Assembly: GCA_026874595.1 (NCBI GenBank)
Contig: CM049310.1
Coordinates: 88,729,556-88,793,555 of the forward strand
Origin: Sipunculus nudus
Lineage: Eukaryota > Annelida > Sipuncula > Golfingiida > Sipunculidae
Reading direction: 5' to 3'
Length of the DNA stretch: 64,000 nt
Part shown: positions 11,947 to 22,714 of the stretch, in pieces
Position numbering within the stretch: position 1 is the stretch's first letter
Layout: every line of letters starts with the position of its first letter
The notes under the pieces: model-generated
Told to the model about the DNA's origin: nothing
What the model saw: only the letters and a program-made list of their open reading frames with translations
Database searches by the model: none
Translations under genes and position numbers: made by a program

Positions 11947-12356
11947 TTGATTGATGTCATTTTATATAGTAAAACAATAAAAAAAATATTCGTTAAAATA
12001 ACAAAAAATACAGGTGGCGCCACCACTTTTCGGGAACTGACAAAACTAGTCATGGTCAATATTCAAGGCAAGATTTATGACAATCCATGCATTAATTATC
12101 AAGATATTGGGGGGGTTTTGTATTATATTTTTTATTATTCTGAGGGGTACTTTCCAGCCCCATAGCTCGGAGGATATAGGTCGCAGTGACCTAATTTCAG
12201 GTTTCAAAGGAGATTTTTTATTGACCTCCTTGGATATTCACTTCGAACTTTCTAGGTCCAACAGTTACGATTTGTGCCCTGCTAACGGACGGCCGGACGG
12301 ACGACGGACAAAGCGCGATTCCTATACCTCAGTTGACTAACATTCAGCTGAGCTAA
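11947..12356 (+). repeat. Dispersed repeat family A, copy 2
   Basis: Contains AGGTGGCGCCACCA, the GCTCGGAGGATATAGGTCGC block, TTCTAGGTCCAACAG, ACGATTTGTGCC and the GGACGACGGACAAAGCGCG tail. It ends in the hairpin tail ACCTCAGTTGACT..CATTCAGCTGAGCT at 12327-12354. Confidence 0.8.
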
Positions 12357-12996
12357 AAAACTGCTCTAAAAAACTGGCTTTTCAGGCAATTTGACTCAGA
12401 ATCAGTGTGTTAACTTTTTTAACATTTTTCTTGTGAATTTTTGGTTAATGTTTCTTATGATCAGGAATAAATATGATACTCACAACTGTATTTCTAAACA
12501 GATAAATGCATATCTTAACAAAATAAAATCTTCTGAAGCTAAAAAATTGGTATAAATGTCCACTGAAATTACACCCTATATTTTAGATGGTCCAAACTGA
12601 TGTGTATGGTAAATGAAAACTCAACCATTTTGTTTATTTCTTTTTTTTCGGTCCTTGAAACCTCATTTAGAAATATTTTGCTACTGTTAAGGATTATTGT
12701 CACAATGTGATAGTATTTTTATGCAATGATCCTTCACAGTATTACACAGATTAACATAAAATCCCATAACTTCCACATGCATCCCTGTTTAGACCATACA
12801 ATAACACACCATGCAGCGGAGACCTGCGATGTCCATTTGTATTTGTACTTGATACAACTGATTGTTTCTACACAGTAAACTGCCAGTTATGTAAGCTCAG
12901 ATGTACACTTGATCTGAGACAAGCTCTAATTGCTTGTGCCCAGTGCATATACACTGTTGTGTTAGCTAGGGCTACAGTGGGTCAGATACTGTGCAG
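12357..12996. other. Right flank of the THAP-type segment, no gene seen
   Basis: AT-rich sequence leading into the right inverted repeat. No coding signal. Confidence 0.5.
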
Positions 12997-13065
12997 TGTT
13001 TGTTCGAGTGACCGAGATATGGCCCATGACATCACTTTCTGTGACGTATATCGTGGAGGTGGCTA

Positions 13066-13505
13066 ATTCCACTAACGTACACAGCCCGTTTATGGTTCCA
13101 GGTCTGAATAATAAAGCGCTGACTTTAATGCACTCACAACGGGAAATGGTGCATATTACTCACGCGGTCGCTGTGCTGAAAATGAGCCTCCCGCAATGCA
13201 TGATGGAAAATCCCCATGCCATAACATGGAGCTTATTTCACCAAGCGTGGTCGCGCTCCGCAGACGTGATTTGTGCGATAACCCCTTCGAAATTTGGTCA
13301 CAGTGCACTCACACCGTTTCGCGACACCGTTCCCGTACATGGATTTTTCTTCCTCTGAAACTAAACAATCACATGAACAATTATAAATATGATTATGAAT
13401 ATGATTTTATTATAATCCTGTCCTCGCCTTTATCATTTCTCTTCGCAGGTATCTATCTGATCATATATATACTAGGAGCGGATAGTGATTTAATTATTAT
13501 TTTGT

Positions 13506-13540
<35 letters not shown>

Positions 13541-14566
13541 GTAATGGTGGAAGTATCGTAAGCAGCGTTGTAAATATTCAGGGATTCTTTTGTTGTCCTG
13601 CGTCCATTATCCTATATCCAAATTATTTTTTGTCGTATTTTTTTTTAAATTTATATATATAATTTATAAACAAATGATATTTTTAGGGAGGGGGGCTCCA
13701 CAAAATTTGCTCCTGCTTACCCCAAACGTAAGGATAAGTAACCATCCGACTGTCGGGACTACTGCATTGTTTTGCAAATATTTCCAGAGCAAGATTAATA
13801 GCATGCACAATTTTCATTTTAAGGATGGCTGATTAAAATTCCTCCTTCACCCATTATTATCAAATTACTATAATATCAACCCTATAAACATTGCCAAGAA
13901 AAAAGGGGAGTTCAACACCCGGTCGCCGGTAGCTACTGTGTCGGAGTGCTAGTAGGCATTATACATCACATGAAGTCAAGACAAGGCCACCAGACCAAAA
14001 ATCCGAGGCTGCTTTTCGGCATCCAGCGTAAATCATTCCGTTCCCCAGGTATCCCGTCGAAAAAGATAGGGTGTGCTCCCCCTGTGCCCCCTCTAACACT
14101 CCCTGGATTTTCATTTTTTGCACCTAAATGTCAAAGGCAGATTATACTACATATTGTCAAGTAGAAGCACGCACACACACAGACACGTAATATTATGACA
14201 GGAAATTGACAAACAACCGTCAAATAGTTCTATAGCTGCTGGAAGGTGTGTATATTATAACTGAAATATAAGCCTGCGTAATGTGCAAAATTAAGGTGAT
14301 AATCAATATAGTTTGTTTCAGCAAATTTAGGGGTTGCGGCAAAGCTGCTTTACAGACACAACACGCCACCTGAAGGTCACATATACCCAGTCATGCATAC
14401 ACCACGCACAGCGCTCCATTCATTTATCCAGAAACACTATTGTACGAGGCATGCCTGGTTTCCCGCGTGTCACGTGGTGGAAAGTAGCCATCCCGTGGAA
14501 ACTCACGCTGCAGTCGGTCTCTGCCCCAGTTCCCGTAGCCCCCCCCCCCCCCCCCCGCCTCTTAAC
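13066..14566. other. Non-coding interval with the longest poly-G tract
   Basis: 13070-13350 is less AT-rich, with overlapping ORFs in two frames but no recognisable motif. A run of 33 G lies at 13506-13538, and a poly-C run at about 14539-14556. Between them nothing is recognisable. Confidence 0.5.
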
Positions 14567-14661
14567 ATATATATAAAGACCTCTGGAACCTTCTGCTCGA
14601 AAAATTCTCACTTATGCATCTAGCCGAGCCTGAGAAGTTGCGAGTAGATATACATTTCAAG
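14567..14661 (+). promoter_or_regulatory. Possible TATA promoter and untranslated first exon
   Basis: A TATATAAA box (14570-14577) is followed about 85 bp later by a consensus donor, CAAG|GTATGT, with the GT at 14662-14663. A short untranslated exon from about 14600 to 14661 could splice to the acceptor at 19039 in front of the glycosyltransferase. GGAACCTTC just after the TATA box resembles a partial heat-shock element, and a CACGTG E-box lies about 100 bp upstream. This is positional inference only; TATA words are common in such AT-rich DNA. Confidence 0.22.
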
Positions 14662-16599
14662 GTATGTGTATTATCATTTTAATCTTTGGAATCTCTGAAA
14701 CTTTTTATTATTCAAAATTTATTTTTAAATAATATTTTTATAATTTTATTTCAATTTTATAATTTTATGTCATAACAGACAAACATTTAATTATTATATT
14801 GTGATATCAGCAGAAATAGTTGACTGAATTTGCCTCTGACTTGAAGATTTTGCTACCGGAGAAAATGCTAATGAGATTTTAACTAAATGTTTAAATTTAG
14901 TCGGAACGAAAACCTTCCTGACCAAATTTTTATTAATAAAGAAAATTTTGTTGAGGACTTTGTCGGGACATATGCTACAGCCTAACGGGTGGGCTACCAT
15001 CCGAATATACGATGTATGACTAAGTTTTAACTTGCTATATCATCAATCCGCTTTTAACTCCTGAGAAACTTTAGCAGTTGGCGACTACATAACGACCTCC
15101 GCCTCTCCGACCTCAGACTTGCCTGTGTTTCTGTGTACAAAATGTAATGGTTTACCAACCCGGTGCACATATAAACTTAGTTGTAAAGTCTTATGCCACT
15201 AATGTCAGTAAATGATCCCACAATGGATAAATATTCCTTGAATTAAAATTTGATTATGCGATTGTGGCTTTCTGGGTCACCCCTAAAATTAAATGTATTG
15301 CGTGTTCCTTGGTGCTACCTTAAATCTCACTATATTATAGTAAGAAACGATAATTTTGAAAATTAAAAATGGGAAATGTGTGTTTGTGAAATCTGAGCAG
15401 GCTATAATATTGTGTGTGTTTGGGAGAGCAGCTATGTGTGGGTTTTTTTTATGAAGATGAGGTTTTAAATTTAAATATAAAAACTATCGCTTTTTATTTT
15501 CGTATACGCCCAGATAAACAATTGCATATAAACAGCAAAAGTGATTTTAATTTATTCATTTCTATATTTTCAAGTACTCCATTTCCCCACTTGTTTATAA
15601 TGGCTGGGTTTGAATGATAAAAAAAGCTCAGGCATGTAGATCAATTAAAATTGATAACAAGGGTTGCAAAATTCACTTGATTAATATATAAAACAACAGA
15701 ATGCACGTTTAACTAGCGGTGTGCCTATTAATCGAATATATTCATGATTGGTCGCTTTCTTACATTGTCGATTTAATTTGTTGCTTTTTTGCATATTCGT
15801 CCACAAATGAACATCTAAAGAAGTCACATTATCTAGATCGAATATTCTTATTCTGTCAGAGACACACGAAAGACAGACACAAAATGGCCAACAGCATTAC
15901 AGCTAAACCTTGCGCGGCTAATAAGTGTCAACTTCCCTGTCGTTACACTCACTTTTCGGCCCGGTGTACAAGTCAGCCTTGAATTGATAGGCCAATATAC
16001 ATGGTATAATTCTATATAGGCAGATTACTAATCGATCATCGGTCGTTTATTTATCTTTCAATCAGTGAACATGATTTTCCACCCTATTCTACCACCACTT
16101 TTAACAAAACATTTCAGTTCCATTGAAGGTATTCGGACACATGTAGGATAAATAATTGAATAATATCGTGTATACAATCTGAAACACTAAATCAGCTGCA
16201 AATAATAGCTGGTGTGAGATGTGAATATAAATTTAACATATTAATATCATAAAAAAACAAAACATTTTATTATCAATACACTCGCGCAATATTTCGTCGT
16301 TTTCCTGATGCATGAGATGTATTACATCAAATTTTGATTAAAAAAAAACTTTATACATATTTCTTATAGCTTCAGAGCGAATGCATGGACTTTAGCACGT
16401 GATGATGGAATTGGTTATATATACTGTGAGCTTTAATCGGGAGGTATTGACGCAATCCGGCCGTGCTAGCATCACCTTGTGATATTGTATACCTCTCAGT
16501 GAACCAGTATATCCAGTTTTGCACATGTGTGTAATTGTCCCAGGAATCCCAGTGTAACGTCGTGTTCCTTTTTTTCAGTTCGAAAAGTCTGCAGAAAAG
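14662..16599. other. Non-coding interval
   Basis: AT-rich with no supported gene. The ORFs at 15414-15617 and 15719-15982 end in ordinary stops and have no domain I recognise. The second ends with five Cys in 25 residues and could be a stray exon, but nothing confirms it. Confidence 0.45.
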
Positions 16600-16740
16600 C
16601 ATTAATCCTGCAGAGCGCTAACCCGGTGAGGGTAGACCGTAAAATAAAATCTCATCGCCTCGGCTGCGATTCGAACTCGCTTTCTTCCGGCTTTGACTCC
16701 TCTGCTTTACTTATAGACCTCATAAGCCGGTTATACAGCT
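16600..16740 (-). repeat. tRNA-derived SINE-like fragment
   Basis: On the - strand GCGAGTTCGAATCGCAGCC contains a pol III B box (GTTCGAATC) followed by CAGCCGAGGC. That matches CAGCAGAGGC at the same place in the SINE at 21300-21625. The T-stem is imperfect, so it is not a functional tRNA. Confidence 0.45.
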
Positions 16741-17263
16741 ATTCAGAGAAGACACTCGTATACATAAGAAAAATTACGTTCTTAGCCCTATTTATTGTAA
16801 AACACTTTTTAGACGACATTATTCCAAACACAGTTAAAGAAGACCTGATTCGCTATATTTTCATATGATGTTCCTATGCTCCACGGCCCATGAATGATCA
16901 TGTTTTCAGACAGCGTCATGTTCTCCTTTTTTTCAGACTAACGCATTTAAAGATACGAGCCGGGGCATGATCTTTCTGTACTTGGTCCGGACAAACAGCT
17001 AAAAATAGTCTGGGTTCTGTGGAGCTTATCGACCGAACGTTTATAGATGTACTTAATACAGTGCGTACGGTTAGAACACGCGGCCTTATTACTATGCCAA
17101 ATACATTGAGGGTACAGAAACCTAATTGGGACGCTCCCCATTCCCATTTGACGCGCCATTATTTTATCCCGAGCATCTCTGACTCCTCAAATTTTCTTCT
17201 GTTAGAAATCCCTGAATAAGTATATTTTACAATGACCGGCTACAATACCGTCATAGTTTTCAT
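16741..17263. other. Non-coding interval
   Basis: No gene recognisable. Overlapping ORFs on both strands at 16947-17219 are mutual shadows without motifs. Confidence 0.45.

Positions 17264-17318
<55 letters not shown>
17264..17318. repeat. (TA)n microsatellite
   Basis: About 55 bp of alternating TA. Confidence 0.95.
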
Positions 17319-17319
<1 letters not shown>

Positions 17320-17519
17320 CTGTAATTATAGTATGCCTGAACAAGATGAGGTAAACAAATGAAGAAAAGCAATTCAAAGTGCATTTGTCTTTTCTTTAAC
17401 ATTTACATTAACAGGCGCTGCAGTCGTATTTTAATACGACATTGGTTTGGCATGGTTCATATTTGTTTTGAAGGGTTAAAATGGAACAAGCTTCGGGAGA
17501 AAGTAAAATGGATCCGATA

Positions 17520-17537
17520 TGGGGGGGGGGGGGGGGG
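17520..17537 (+). repeat. Poly-G tract
   Basis: About 17 consecutive G. It forces glycine or proline runs in short ORFs on both strands, which marks those ORFs as artefacts. Confidence 0.95.
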
Positions 17538-18884
17538 TGTCCGGTGGTTCTGTTCCCTTTTTCTTCTTCAGCCGCCGTAATTCTAAGGGGCATTAAACTT
17601 AATCTTGTGATCATGACACCCCTGCCTTACCCTCCCTTCCTGAATTTTTTTCCAAATTCCTGGATCTGGCCCTGAGGTCTGTCGAGGGATGGCGTTGCCG
17701 TATTTGTCATTCACGCCTACTGTTCCTGTTATTTCGCGAACCATGCATTCCACTATCGGTTTACTCGTGCGTGACAGTAGCAAACATGATCCTCGCGCGT
17801 GACACCCCTCCGAATCCCTGAACCGTGACCTTAACATTGACCGGCAGGTGACTGCCTCACCTGACCGGGTTATAAGTACAAGTTGCCTGACCTTATATGA
17901 CCATAAAATAAACCCCTTGACTGAAAATGGTTCTTGATTTTTCGCTTTTTGAGCAAAAATATCATTATTCATAAATGTATAGGATTTGAAATCAGCAAAG
18001 TCTACTCTCATAAACGAAAGAGAAAACATAAATTTCGTCAAAGCTGAATGAAACGGTCTTTGGCCAGGACTAAAAATCTAAATAAAAGTATTGACCTATA
18101 TTAGCTGTTGATCCCTTCATGTTTTCCTAAGTGCAGCTAAGTCGATACTGCTGCAAGGATCCTAATAAGAACGGACTGCAAAAGATTCATAATATTTTTA
18201 TTAAACGGTTGCCCATGTTATACAGGACCACTCTCCCTTACTACTTCATTCACCTCAAGCCTGTCACACCGAGGGTAGCACATGTTGTTGATTTCGTCCA
18301 AGAGCGTTTCACCCTAATGCACTCAAGATGGCTGATACAGGCGTTCCTTGCGTTACCTTGCAGTAACCGGGCAGTGATATATGGGCTCTCCGGCCCGCAG
18401 CATATCGCAGGGGGCCGAGGTATAGGCCTATCTGTATAACATGCGCGGTTGGGTAAAAGGCCCGTAAAATTAATTAAATCATTAGATTAGACCTCATGAT
18501 TCGAATCACAAATAATTATCCGATGTTAATTATATTAATGAACACAAGTTTCAAATTTTATATGTTATAATGAAGTAGAGAACTTTTCCCCACAAAAAAT
18601 ACGTTTATTTTCCATAGAGATTTGCCAGAATTATTCACTGCTATTCACCGGGTGATTAATATAGGAGTGACAGAAAAACAACACTATCAAACGAATGAAA
18701 CATTTTAAGCTTTTTGGTTGATAATGCAAAATGACCAAATTTATGAGGTTAACGGGCGCTAATAGCTATTGTGATAAAGATCAACTGGAACGACATGAAA
18801 ATATATAATGGGCTTAAATTTAATCTGCATATGCATAAAATCCGGTACTGTTGAATGTAATATTAAAATTCAATAAATATATAT

Positions 18885-18918
<34 letters not shown>

Positions 18919-19026
18919 TAGTATTATAGAACCCTTTGGGTGTGATTTATGCCAAATACTGTATATTTATACTGTATATGTGTACTGTGAATATTCATAC
19001 TTAAATATGAGTAGTCATTATTATTT
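17538..19026. other. Non-coding interval upstream of the glycosyltransferase
   Basis: A 152-codon ORF lies on the - strand (18041-17583) and a 102-codon ORF on the + strand (18131-18439). Neither has a recognisable domain. A CA/TA microsatellite lies at 18880-18918. The interval probably lies within the 5' intron of the glycosyltransferase gene. Confidence 0.45.
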
Positions 19027-19039
19027 TCTTTTCTTACAG
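19027..19039 (+). promoter_or_regulatory. Splice acceptor of the glycosyltransferase coding exon
   Basis: A pyrimidine tract ends in TTCTTTTCTTACAG with the AG at 19038-19039. The exon then reads ATAAAACC before the ATG at 19048. This is the main sign that the gene has a spliced eukaryotic 5' leader. Confidence 0.65.
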
Positions 19040-19047
19040 ATAAAACC

Positions 19048-20226
19048 ATGGCTGTAATCAGAGTTGCAATGATATCCGTTCACGGCAACCCACTGGTTCC
19101 CGACCATCTGTTGGGGTCAGAGGGCAAGGGAGGTCAAAACGTCTACGTAAGGAGCATGGGGCAGGCCCTGTCACGTCAGGGCTGTGACGTCACATGGTTC
19201 ACGCGCTCAGAAAGTCCGGATGAGACCGGAACAGTGGAAAAGTCGCCACGTCTACGGCTCAAGTACATTACAGCGGGGCCGCAAGAATACATTCACCGGG
19301 ACCACTTGTTCCCTTATTTAGCCGAATTTGCTTCCCAAATAAACCCGAACGACTTTGATGTGATCTTCACAAATTACTGGCTGAGTGGTTATGTGGGACT
19401 GTGTCTGAACGCGCCCCAAGTGCATGCCCATCACTCGCTGGGTTGTGTTAAGTACGCGTCCCTCAACGAGGACCAACTACCCCTTATTGCCCCGACCAGA
19501 CTCAAGGTCGAGCAAGAACTCAACCGCCGCGTGGCCTGCGTGTTCAATCTAAATTGCTCAGACCGCAAGCTTTGTAAACCGAACCGATCAGTTATCGTAA
19601 GGTTGGGTGTTGAACTCTGTACTTTTTCCGAACTATCAAAACCGGATGTAAAGCACGAACTTGGATTCGCTGATGACGAACTTAATATCTTGTACGTTGG
19701 ACGTTTCGCTCATCAAAAGGGCGTAAAATATGCTTGTGATGCGATGAAAGATCTCAAGATACGTCATAAGTTCCGGTTAGTCGGGGATTACTCGGAGAAT
19801 ATGCCGGAAGGACCCGAGAGATACCCGGACTTTAAGTTTCTTGGCAGCAAAGGTCGTTCTGATGTTGCTAGATACATGTCTGCTTCAGATATTGTTGTGA
19901 TTCCGTCTGTTTATGAACCAGGTGGTCTGGTGGCGGTTGAAGCTATGGCATCAGGCGCCGTTCTCGTGTCCACAACTGTCGGTGGGTTGGGAGAATTCGT
20001 CACGGACAGTAACGGTATCAAAGTGCCTCCGAGATCTTCAGAAAGCATTCGATCCGCCATTGAAGAATTGGCCGCTTCTCCAAAGCGCATGCGCGATATT
20101 AGTCAGCACAACAAAGACACTGCTCATAAATTCAGCTGGGATGCACAAGCAAGCGTGGCTGTTGCAGAAATCCGACGAATTCTACAACACAGGAGCAAAC
20201 CAACTGAGACAAGAGGACAGGCCTGA
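19048..20226 (+). CDS. GT-B glycosyltransferase, family 4 (MshA / sucrose-phosphate-synthase-like)
   Basis: Predicted retaining nucleotide-sugar glycosyltransferase of 392 residues. The donor and acceptor cannot be read from sequence. N-terminal Rossmann half: a MISVHGNP start, then GSEGKGGQNVYVR (23-35), the glycine loop typical of bacterial MshA/SPS-like GT4 enzymes; NYWLSGYVG (109-117); HAHHSLG (126-132). C-terminal half: LYVGRFAHQKG (215-225), with the Arg and Lys that hold the donor phosphates in this family; SASDIVVIPS (278-287); and the E-x7-E motif EPGGLVAVE (Glu290 and Glu298), where the usual EPFG is EPGG. Length is normal for the family. The start is the first ATG after a good acceptor, in an AACCATGG context. 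No signal peptide or membrane segment is seen, so it is probably cytosolic. The coding region has no intron and is visibly richer in G+C than its surroundings. Both features, with the bacterial look of the loop, suggest ancient horizontal acquisition. Confidence 0.9.
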   Translation: MAVIRVAMISVHGNPLVPDHLLGSEGKGGQNVYVRSMGQALSRQGCDVTWFTRSESPDETGTVEKSPRLRLKYITAGPQEYIHRDHLFPYLAEFASQINPNDFDVIFTNYWLSGYVGLCLNAPQVHAHHSLGCVKYASLNEDQLPLIAPTRLKVEQELNRRVACVFNLNCSDRKLCKPNRSVIVRLGVELCTFSELSKPDVKHELGFADDELNILYVGRFAHQKGVKYACDAMKDLKIRHKFRLVGDYSENMPEGPERYPDFKFLGSKGRSDVARYMSASDIVVIPSVYEPGGLVAVEAMASGAVLVSTTVGGLGEFVTDSNGIKVPPRSSESIRSAIEELAASPKRMRDISQHNKDTAHKFSWDAQASVAVAEIRRILQHRSKPTETRGQA

Positions 20227-20833
20227 TTTAAAATGGTGCACAAATGTTTTATGTACATATTCACAGACTGCATTCACTAGAACTGGGCCCTCTGCAAGAG
20301 TTTTAAAATGGTCCGCAACTTTTGAATTTTATATGAATACAATCTGTCTCTCTCACATTTTCATGATAATATTCGTTTCATTACCCATGAAGAATATGTT
20401 TATTCATGTATGTATACTATGTTTCTTTACTGCCTCAACAGAATATTAATAAGATGTGTAATAATAATTACACTTTATGAAGTCTTAAGCAAAGTCAATT
20501 TTGTAACCAAAATATAATTTATTTGGCTACATTGTCAGTCGAAAATTTATTTCGATTTATTTATTTATACACTACTAAGTCCTGTTTTAACACATCTATC
20601 ATTAACACAATTTGTTCTACTTACAAAAATTTAGCTATGTACATTAAGTCTTCTTAGAAACAAGACGGTATTCTTTTGGCACTTTATGTTAGAATTTTCT
20701 CTTAAAAAACTTAAAATTTAAACTTAATGTTTTGTCAGAAATTTCAAATACAAGGCGCAGGATGTATTGGTTGGTGGGGGAGATTCCTGTTTATTCATGG
20801 ATAAAAAACATAACAGTTAGGCCAGAATAATAA
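20227..20833 (+). other. Probable 3' untranslated region of the glycosyltransferase
   Basis: AT-rich and without ORFs that continue the gene. A 178-codon ORF starting inside the CDS is a frame shadow. The first clear AATAAA follows at about 20829, beside the MITE, and could serve as poly(A) signal. Confidence 0.4.
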
Positions 20834-21162
20834 AAGGTATGGTTCTCAGGCACCGCCCGCATCAATTTTAATCCTCCGCATAAAAAAAATCGATTTTCAA
20901 TAGAAACTTACCAATTTTGAGCTCGGACATCTATTTCAAGAAGATAAAATAATACAATTTTGATAAAATTTCCTTTGGTATGTCGTGCTTATACCTGTTT
21001 AGCAAAAAAAATTGTTATTATCATGCTTTTCCCTGATTATATGACATTTTTATTGAAACGTACAAAAAGGTTAAAAAAAAAAAATACCCCCCCCCCCCCA
21101 AAAAAAAAAAAATCGCCCGCTTGTATTGATTTCTGAAAAAAAGTGCCTGAGAACCAAACCTT
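20834..21162. mobile_element. MITE with 20-bp terminal inverted repeats
   Basis: AAGGTATGGTTCTCAGGCAC (20834-20853) pairs with 21143-21162 with one mismatch. The 329-bp body is AT-rich and includes a poly-C/poly-A run at about 21085-21111. It has no coding capacity. Flanks are AATAA/AATAT, compatible with an A/T-rich target but too simple to assign a superfamily. Confidence 0.75.
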
Positions 21163-21299
21163 AATATTTTTCCTTGTAAAACATATTTTCTTGAGGCTTA
21201 CCAAATAATAAATGAAAATCAATATTTCAGGCAAGACGAGACCTATGCTTAGAGATTTTTTATTACTGTTTATTGTAGGCGATAATCGCCTACGTTTCC

Positions 21300-21625
21300 C
21301 TTAGCTAGCTTATCTAAGCATGTATAGCTGCAGCATTCCATTCCGGTATATATCGGACTACGTGACTGGGCAGTAGCACACGCTTCCTCTGATGTTATAT
21401 CATATTGTCAACCGGGCCTGGTGACTACTGCACCTGGAGGTCCTGGGTGTGTAAACGTCCCCATCGCTGGGTCATACCCCAGAACAATCCTCGAAAGGCG
21501 ACGCAATCATTTGTGAGTGAACACGGCCATGGGGCACGGCCTCCCCATTAATCCTGGGTGAGAGCCGACAGTGCCTCTGCTGAGATTCGAACTCACGATC
21601 TCGAGGCTTTAAATCATGTGATCAA
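21300..21625 (-). mobile_element. tRNA-derived SINE
   Basis: On the - strand GTGAGTTCGAATCTCAG (about 21584-21600) is a good B box within a nearly complete T-arm. It is followed by CAGAGGC and a body with CCATGGCCGTGTTCACTCAC that recurs in diverged form at 51455-51662. The acceptor stem and anticodon arm are not intact, so it is a SINE rather than a tRNA gene. Confidence 0.7.
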
Positions 21626-21680
21626 CCCCAAGAGAGTTTATCTCAAGAGTACCTCATTTTTAAGATATTGAACTGTATAT

Positions 21681-22714
21681 ATTTTCGTGTCTATTGTAAT
21701 TTTGTATTTTTATATTACCCTGAAACACGTGTACGGTACAGGCACTTCATTTGAGCAAGCATGCGGGATAAGTAATGGATTTTTAAACAATATTTCAGGT
21801 CATAGTCATGGCAGGCAATGGGTTTAAAACATAATATAAAATCAAGATATCAAAGGAGATATGCTAGTGGTCAGCGTGACACTACAATACTTTATATTAA
21901 ACAAGATTATCACAGAACAAAAGTGTGCGTGGTTAATACGGCATCAAGAGAATTTCTACTTTTTACTTACTCATAATGTCTTAGCGGACATGGTGATACA
22001 CTCTGCTAGCACAGCATTAAGGAATTTATGTACGACTAGACCGTTACAGAAATTAATGTAATGCAAAAGGCTAGCAGAGTACTAAAAGACCGAGATTTTG
22101 TTAAAGATATGTTAATACACATTGCCAGCATTAAATTAATGAAGAAGAGAATATTACAGAAGATATTTATCCCATCTTAAGACTTTTTTCATGAAATCTT
22201 ATACAGAACAGTAAAAGTTGTATACAGGTCCCTGTGATCTTGTAAGCTTGTATTCTGGTGGGAAACTCTCTATAGATAGAGGGCCGAAATGGCGCTGTTC
22301 ATGTTTGTTCATTTGATGTTCCCTATTGTAAATTACAATCATCTGTTATTTTTGCATACTGTTGTTTCTCCAAAGACTGGACGAAATAAAGTATTTAATT
22401 ATACAAGTGTTGTGTATTACAATCACTCGCTCACACACCCATACATGTATTAATATTGACCTCAATCCCTTTCACTTCCCTATGCCGCTTATGTCAATGT
22501 CCATATTCACTGTCCATATTACTGTGCCTACAGCCATGGTCGTAATGGACATGCACCCCCCCAACTTTCAATCAGGAGGACATATCATGATATATCACCT
22601 CGTATTGTGTATTTTTCATAATAAGTGGCTAACTGGCAATGATGCTTGAACAAATGGATAGCATTATGTCCTGAGTGCTAAAAACCAGGCGTTTTTTCCA
22701 TTGGCCTTAGCAAA
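21681..22714 (+). repeat. 1,034-bp tandem duplication, copy 1
   Basis: Starts ATTTTCGTGTCTATTG. It is nearly identical to the next copy at an offset of 1,034 bp and ends CCTTAGCAAA. Two short ORFs (66 and 95 codons) are shared by both copies, but their conservation follows from the recent duplication and is not evidence of coding. Confidence 0.95.

Larger units (their letters stand above)
8015..13065 (+). mobile_element. Putative THAP-containing DNA transposon remnant with structured inverted ends
   Basis: The left end TAGCCACCTCCACGATAT (8015-8032) is a perfect inverted match to 13048-13065. Further in, GTCACTCGAACAAACA (8077-8092) is a perfect inverted match to 12997-13012. The two blocks lie at similar distances from their outer ends (78 and 69 bp), so this is a two-part terminal inverted repeat rather than chance. 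A THAP domain begins 226 bp inside the left end. THAP domains are the DNA-binding part of P-element/THAP9 transposases, hence the inference. I see no transposase catalytic core in the AT-rich interior, and no clear 8-bp target duplication. A GACCTTGACC array, an LTR and a family A copy occupy the right half. Confidence 0.5.

Noticed and set aside
13196-13561. 121-codon ORF on the + strand and its overlapping partner at 12996
   Set aside because: Ends in a glycine run encoded by poly-G; two frames overlap with no motif.
17583-18041. 152-codon ORF on the - strand
   Set aside because: Long for the region, but no domain, no splice context that I can support, and mixed composition.
19913-20449. 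178-codon ORF on the + strand
   Set aside because: Shadow of the glycosyltransferase in another frame for its first half, and AT-rich 3' UTR for the rest.
21580-21605. Possible tRNA gene on the - strand
   Set aside because: Only the T-arm/B box is good; the other arms do not fold. Called a SINE instead.
21861-22061. 66-codon ORF conserved in both copies of the 1,034-bp duplication
   Set aside because: Identity is explained by recent duplication of the whole segment.
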